Shown: positions 35,885 to 38,723 of the stretch, in pieces
Numbering within the stretch: position 1 is the first letter of the stretch
Layout of the letters: each line of letters begins with the position of its first letter
NCBI GenBank assembly: GCA_937920275.1
Contig: CALGVD010000072.1
Span: 1-38,723, forward strand
DNA from: an uncultured Pseudomonadota bacterium
GTDB lineage: Bacteria > Pseudomonadota > Gammaproteobacteria > Steroidobacterales > Steroidobacteraceae
Direction: 5' to 3'
DNA length: 38,723 nucleotides
Notes under the pieces: generated by a model
What the model was told of the DNA's origin: nothing
Seen by the model: only the letters and a program-made list of their open reading frames with translations
Database searches by the model: none
Program-made: the position numbers and the translations under genes

Positions 35885-36311
35885 CCCGACCGCCATTGAC
35901 ACATCCATTGTTCTGATAGAAGCCACAACGGCGGACATGGGCAGGCAAGCGGCCACCATACTGTCCCAACTGCCCGCGATTTCGTTGCGAGCCCCCACGA
36001 TGCAGCTCGGGATGAGCACGGGTCTTCGCAGACCAGGCGATCCCCACGGAACTCCTATAACCCACGCGACCAAGGACACATGACTCTTCGTCGCCTATCC
36101 GACGGGGATGGGCACTGACCCCCGCTGGGGGCGAATGCTAATGCGAAATCCGATTGCTGTCATGACCCATGCTCCGCCTCCGCGCTACGCCCCCCTGCCG
36201 ACAAAGCGAACTAAACCCAGTGTCGATTTGCATGTACCCGTGGGCGAAGCCCCCCGTTTTGGCACGGCACGAACCCTACCGACCACCCTCACCGGGACGC
36301 GATCCACAAGT

Positions 36312-36323
36312 CAAGCTACCGTG
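36312..36323 (-). promoter_or_regulatory. ops/JUMPstart-like element (candidate)
   Basis: Minus-strand CACGGTAGCTTG matches the RfaH-recruiting ops element GGCGGTAGCGTG at nine of twelve positions, including the GGTAGC core. It lies about 520 bases before hisH2 and about 65 bases after the candidate promoter at 36389-36417. RfaH/ops control of long polysaccharide operons is established in enterics; here it is a candidate only. Confidence 0.3.
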
Positions 36324-36388
36324 GCTAGATAGACGGATTAAGAGCCGTCGCAGTGCTGCCCGTGATGCTGTTCCATGCCGGGTTCGAG

Positions 36389-36417
36389 ATTTTCTCCGGC
36401 GAATTCGTGGGTGTGAA
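36389..36417 (-). promoter_or_regulatory. Candidate promoter for the leftward polysaccharide cluster
   Basis: Minus strand TTCACA (complement of 36412-36417), 17-bp spacer, GAAAAT (complement of 36389-36394). The -35 matches five of six and the -10 four of six. It points to the ops-like site and hisH2. Such matches can arise by chance, and no nearer promoter was evident before hisH2. Confidence 0.35.
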
Positions 36418-36991
36418 CGCGTTGTCTACCTCGTCTGTATGTTGCTCTCGAGGGCTGCGTGGCAGATTTTCAGGCGGCGAACAGCGGCTGCGCTTCCCGT
36501 CGGCTACCCGGGGGTACGCCCGTCGTTGCGGGCAGTGGAACGCGCCGACGTCTGGGAGACTTATCTCAAGACCCGGCGGTTCGTCATCGGACAAGGCAAA
36601 CCCGCGACTCTAGTGATTCAGACCCCTGAGCGGCCGAGGAGCATCACGATATTCCTGTTCGATTCGAGACAAGGCAACGGGGACATACCTGTCGTCGACA
36701 GGGCTGGTGGATGGAGCGGACCGGATGCATGCGCTCCCGGATTGCGCAGATCCCGTCTGAGGTGGGCGTAGTAGGCCCGACCGGCCTGTTCCGCAGTGAG
36801 TGCCACCGCGTCGCCACAGACACGGAAAACGCTGTATTTCGACCACCATCATCCATCCGTGACCGCTGGAGGATAGTGGCTGAAGCGGTGGCGAGGGAGA
36901 CTCTGGAGGCGGAACGAAGTCGAGACTGACAAATCCACCCATGGGGCAATCCGCCCGCGCATAGATGAGGACATTGGGTGGGGAAGGAAGA

Positions 36992-37024
36992 TGGCGGAGC
37001 GGACGGGACTCGAACCCGCGACCC
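36992..37024 (-). pseudogene. 3' fragment of tRNA-Asp (possible attachment-site scar)
   Basis: The 33 bases read on the minus strand as the end of the variable region, a full T arm (stem GCGGG/CCCGT around TTCGAGT), the 3' acceptor strand CCGCTCC, discriminator G and CCA. This matches the 3' end of E. coli tRNA-Asp except for a single base in the acceptor. Upstream of it, the anticodon and D arms are missing, and no GGAGCGG 5' acceptor strand is found. The 3' ends of tRNA genes are frequent integrase attachment sites, so this is probably one end of a past integration or a deletion relic. Confidence 0.75.
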
Positions 37025-37251
37025 TCGAGCTTTGATGTCGTGGAGCTCGGCGGGGTCATTCTGGTTATCGACCAAAACTAACTTGCGTGCGGCGAAGAAC
37101 CGGCGCCGTCATGCATTCAGTCGAGCTGCCCCACCCCGGTGCGCCGGACGACGAGTGACACGTCATATCAACATTATTGAAATTCAACTAATTAAAGGCC
37201 GCGCCGAGCAACATAATTGCGTGCGATGCAGCATTCATCTAGTCTTGAATA
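37025..37251. other. Short gap between tRNA fragment and lipoprotein gene
   Basis: Starts with a 6-bp inverted repeat CGAGCT/AGCTCG (arms near 37026-37031 and 37043-37048) abutting the tRNA fragment; the last 100 bases are AT-rich compared with everything around and probably hold the promoter of the lipoprotein gene, though no clean -35/-10 pair is visible. Confidence 0.35.
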
Positions 37252-37980
37252 ATGTTTATGCGCCGCCATTTTCAAATAGCGTTTCTGATTTCGATGTCGG
37301 CTCTTGCGACAGGGTGCACCAGCGATGCCAAAGAGACGCTGACCAACGCTGTCTCGCGCATCCAGGACGCCGGCGAACGGCTTGTCGATGCCGTCGGGAC
37401 AGCGGCGAAAAACTTCGTTCCCGAGGGACTCGAGGGGATCTTCTCCGGGACGCCTGCGATCAGGATACTCAATCCCTCAGAGGAACTGTCCGAGTTCGAT
37501 CCCGCGGGCATCCTGCGATGGAGCATGGCGAGCGGAGCAGATGCGTATGAGGTGTGGGCCTATCGCGACTCCTCAACGACGCAGCTTCAGGAGTTCTCCG
37601 CCGCGCTGACATCGCGTCAGTACCAGTTCACGAAGTTGCTCGCGGGTCAGACCTACCACATCAAGCTCTACTTCCGCGTCAACGGCTCGTGGCAGGAACT
37701 ACCCCTGTTCGCCTTGACCACCGCCACCCAAGTGGTGAAGCCGCGCCTCAGCAATCCGCAGGATGAGCTGGACGCTTTCGGCCAAGGCGGGGCCCTCCGC
37801 TGGTCCGCGGTGTCCGGAGCAGACATCTACGAGGTCTGGTTCTACCGAGACGCGTCCCTGACCGCTTTCGCCGAGACCTCGGGTCCGGTGCGCATCACGC
37901 AGTTCCAGCCCGCGACGCTCAAGACGGGCACCACGTACTACGTCCAGGTCTACGCCCGGGTGAACGGCGTGTTCAAGTGA
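37252..37980 (+). CDS. Predicted lipoprotein with two tandem Fn3-like repeats, probably 3'-truncated
   Basis: 242 residues. Signal sequence ends with Leu-Ala-Thr-Gly-Cys, Cys22. An amphipathic region (about 30-62) precedes two similar repeats of roughly 80 residues: each begins with a Pro...Asn-Pro segment, has LRWS...SGAD-x-YEVW-x-YRD, and ends TYYV/TYHI...RVNG. Repeat 1 continues about ten residues after RVNG (to LFALTT), repeat 2 stops three residues after, and the TGA stop coincides with the start of insertion-sequence-like DNA, so the natural end is probably lost. Function unknown; surface carbohydrate-binding or adhesion is possible from the fold. Start ATG 37252; an ATG at 37258 is an alternative. 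No clear Shine-Dalgarno. Confidence 0.7.
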   Translation: MFMRRHFQIAFLISMSALATGCTSDAKETLTNAVSRIQDAGERLVDAVGTAAKNFVPEGLEGIFSGTPAIRILNPSEELSEFDPAGILRWSMASGADAYEVWAYRDSSTTQLQEFSAALTSRQYQFTKLLAGQTYHIKLYFRVNGSWQELPLFALTTATQVVKPRLSNPQDELDAFGQGGALRWSAVSGADIYEVWFYRDASLTAFAETSGPVRITQFQPATLKTGTTYYVQVYARVNGVFK

Positions 37981-38723
37981 CCTGACCCCCTTCTTAGTAC
38001 CGGGGATTAGTTCGTAAAGTCCTTGTTGGTGAACATACCCTATGTGTGTGCTTCCTGCCTGGCGTGCCCGGCATGCCGGGCACGCCAGGCGGCGGCGAAC
38101 TCGGCGGGGGTGCGGTAGCCGAGCGCGCTGTGCGGTCGCCGTTGGTTGTAGTCAGCGCGCCATGCGCCGATGATCTCGCGGGCCTCGGCGAGCGTGCGGA
38201 ACCAGTGCTCGTTCAGGCACTCGTCGCGGAACTTGCCGTTGAAGCTCTCCACGTACGCGTTCTGCGTCGGCTTGCCGGCCTGTATCAGGCGCAGCGTCAT
38301 GCGGTTGCGGTAGGCTCAGCAATCGAGCGCGTTACCGGTGAACTCCGGACCCTGATCGGTTCGCAGCACGCGTGGCAGACCCCGGAAGGCGCCGACCCTA
38401 TCGAGCACCCGTGTCACGTACTCGCCTGAGACCCTGGTCGACCGGGATGTCTATCGCCTCCTTCGTGTAGTCATCGACGATCGTCAGGAACTTGAGCGGA
38501 CGACCTTGCTTGAGACTGTCGCTGACGAAGTCCATCGGCCACACCTCGTTCGGCGCCAGTGGCGCCTCGAGTGTACGACGCTCCGCCGCCACGCCACGCC
38601 GGCGCTTGAGCCGCCCCACCTGTAAGCCTTCTTAGCAGTAGATCCGCTGCACGCGCCTGCGGTTGACCGCTCCGCCTTCGCGACGGATCAAGTGGATACG
38701 GCGGTAGCCGAAGCGGCGACGCT
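37978..38723 (-). mobile_element. IS3-family insertion-sequence remnant (one end in window)
   Basis: DNA from about 37978 to the window edge carries the 3' two-thirds of an IS3-type orfB on the minus strand. The stretch directly after the lipoprotein frame starts TGACCTGACCCCC, consistent with the TG-initial ends of IS3-family elements, so the element end is placed there; the other end and any target duplication are outside the window. The reading frames are broken, so it is not autonomous. Confidence 0.65.
38040..38723 (-). pseudogene. IS3-family transposase orfB, decayed and cut by the window edge
   Basis: Read leftward from the edge: an HTH_21-like stretch (FGYRRIHLIRREGG, VNRRRVQRIYC), then the DDE integrase core with WPMDFVSDSL (first Asp), RTDQGPEFTGNALDC (second Asp) and NAYVESFNGKFRDECLN (Glu), ending RPHSALGYRTPAEF. 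Three lesions: a TAA at 38632-38634 where Glu is expected, a one-base frameshift near 38425-38430 (after VDQGL, before GEYVT), and TGA at 38316-38318 in place of Trp. The integrase residues are kept, so decay looks fairly recent. Confidence 0.88.

Larger units (their letters stand above)
35792..36991. other. 1.2-kb region with no supportable gene
   Basis: All six frames were considered. The open frames present (for example 36169-36771 plus and 36325-36594 minus) show no motif, no family resemblance and no ribosome-binding site. What can be supported is a leader region for hisH2 on the minus strand, with a candidate promoter and an ops-like element near 36.3-36.4 kb and a small hairpin at 35.86 kb. 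The rest may be a remnant of decayed genes. Confidence 0.6.

Noticed and set aside
35895-35935. TTGACA at 35895-35900 as a plus-strand promoter
   Set aside because: No acceptable -10 box at 16-18 bp and no gene follows on the plus strand.
36169-36771. 200-codon plus-strand frame in the gene-free region
   Set aside because: No family resemblance, no ribosome-binding site, Arg/Pro-rich; treated as non-coding.
37112-37140. Sequence resembling an antisense tRNA D arm (CAGTCGAGCTG)
   Set aside because: No matching acceptor strand or anticodon arm can be built, and spacing to the tRNA-Asp fragment is wrong for one tRNA, intron or not.
36978-37550. Plus-strand frame starting within the tRNA fragment
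   Set aside because: Its start reads through antisense tRNA sequence (the well-known DGTRTRDP-type false protein) and then overlaps the lipoprotein gene in another frame.
1-38723. CRISPR arrays, riboswitches or phage genes
   Set aside because: No regularly spaced repeats, no recognised riboswitch core and no phage structural proteins were seen on either strand.

Overview
The window looks like a chromosomal segment of a GC-rich gammaproteobacterium, plausibly from the Xanthomonadales/Nevskiales/Steroidobacter side. The taxon is inferred from the high GC, the E. coli-like order mltD / methyltransferase (yafS) / rnhA / dnaQ, fabI and ppiD. It is dominated by surface-polysaccharide biosynthesis, nearly all on the minus strand.

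Region 1 (1-8573): a plus-strand reading frame with a Pro/Thr tail ends at 105 and is followed by a strong terminator. Facing it is an unusually tight minus-strand run of eight genes, joined by 4-14 bp overlaps or gaps of 8 bp or less: yafS-like methyltransferase, rnhA, dnaQ, UDP-glucuronate 4-epimerase, DegT-type aminotransferase, pgi, yjbH/gfcD-like and yjbF/gfcB-like. DNA-maintenance genes therefore read straight into sugar-nucleotide and capsule-export genes.

Region 2 (8623-12978): mltD and fabI on the plus strand, converging on ppiD.

Region 3 (13029-35791): a Wzx/Wzy-type polysaccharide locus. Transcribed leftward from about 35.8 kb it carries hisH2-hisF2-wbpG (acetamidino transfer), a Wzy-like polymerase, a glycosyltransferase, wbpB-wbpD-wbpE homologues (2,3-diamino-uronic acid synthesis), a Wzx-like flippase, a decayed Kelch-type lipoprotein gene, an acetyltransferase, a methyltransferase, an epimerase/reductase, GT4 and GT2 glycosyltransferases, a GlmU-like acyltransferase, a WecA/WbpL-type initiating transferase, a Gfo/Idh oxidoreductase, a cupin, a sugar C-methyltransferase and a PIG-L deacetylase. 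A lone plus-strand FkbM-like gene separates this block from gmd-fcl (GDP-L-fucose). The gene set predicts a repeat unit with an acetamidino diamino-uronic acid, fucose and possibly a C-branched deoxysugar. wbpA, wbpI, wbpM, manC, ugd and a ligase are not in the window.

Region 4 (35792-38723): about 1.2 kb without a supportable gene, holding a candidate promoter and an ops-like element; then a 33-bp 3' fragment of tRNA-Asp, a two-repeat lipoprotein gene that seems cut off by an insertion sequence, and a decayed IS3-family transposase running off the end. This is a mobile-DNA scar at the edge of the locus.

All product names come from motif and family recognition by eye; no database search was made.
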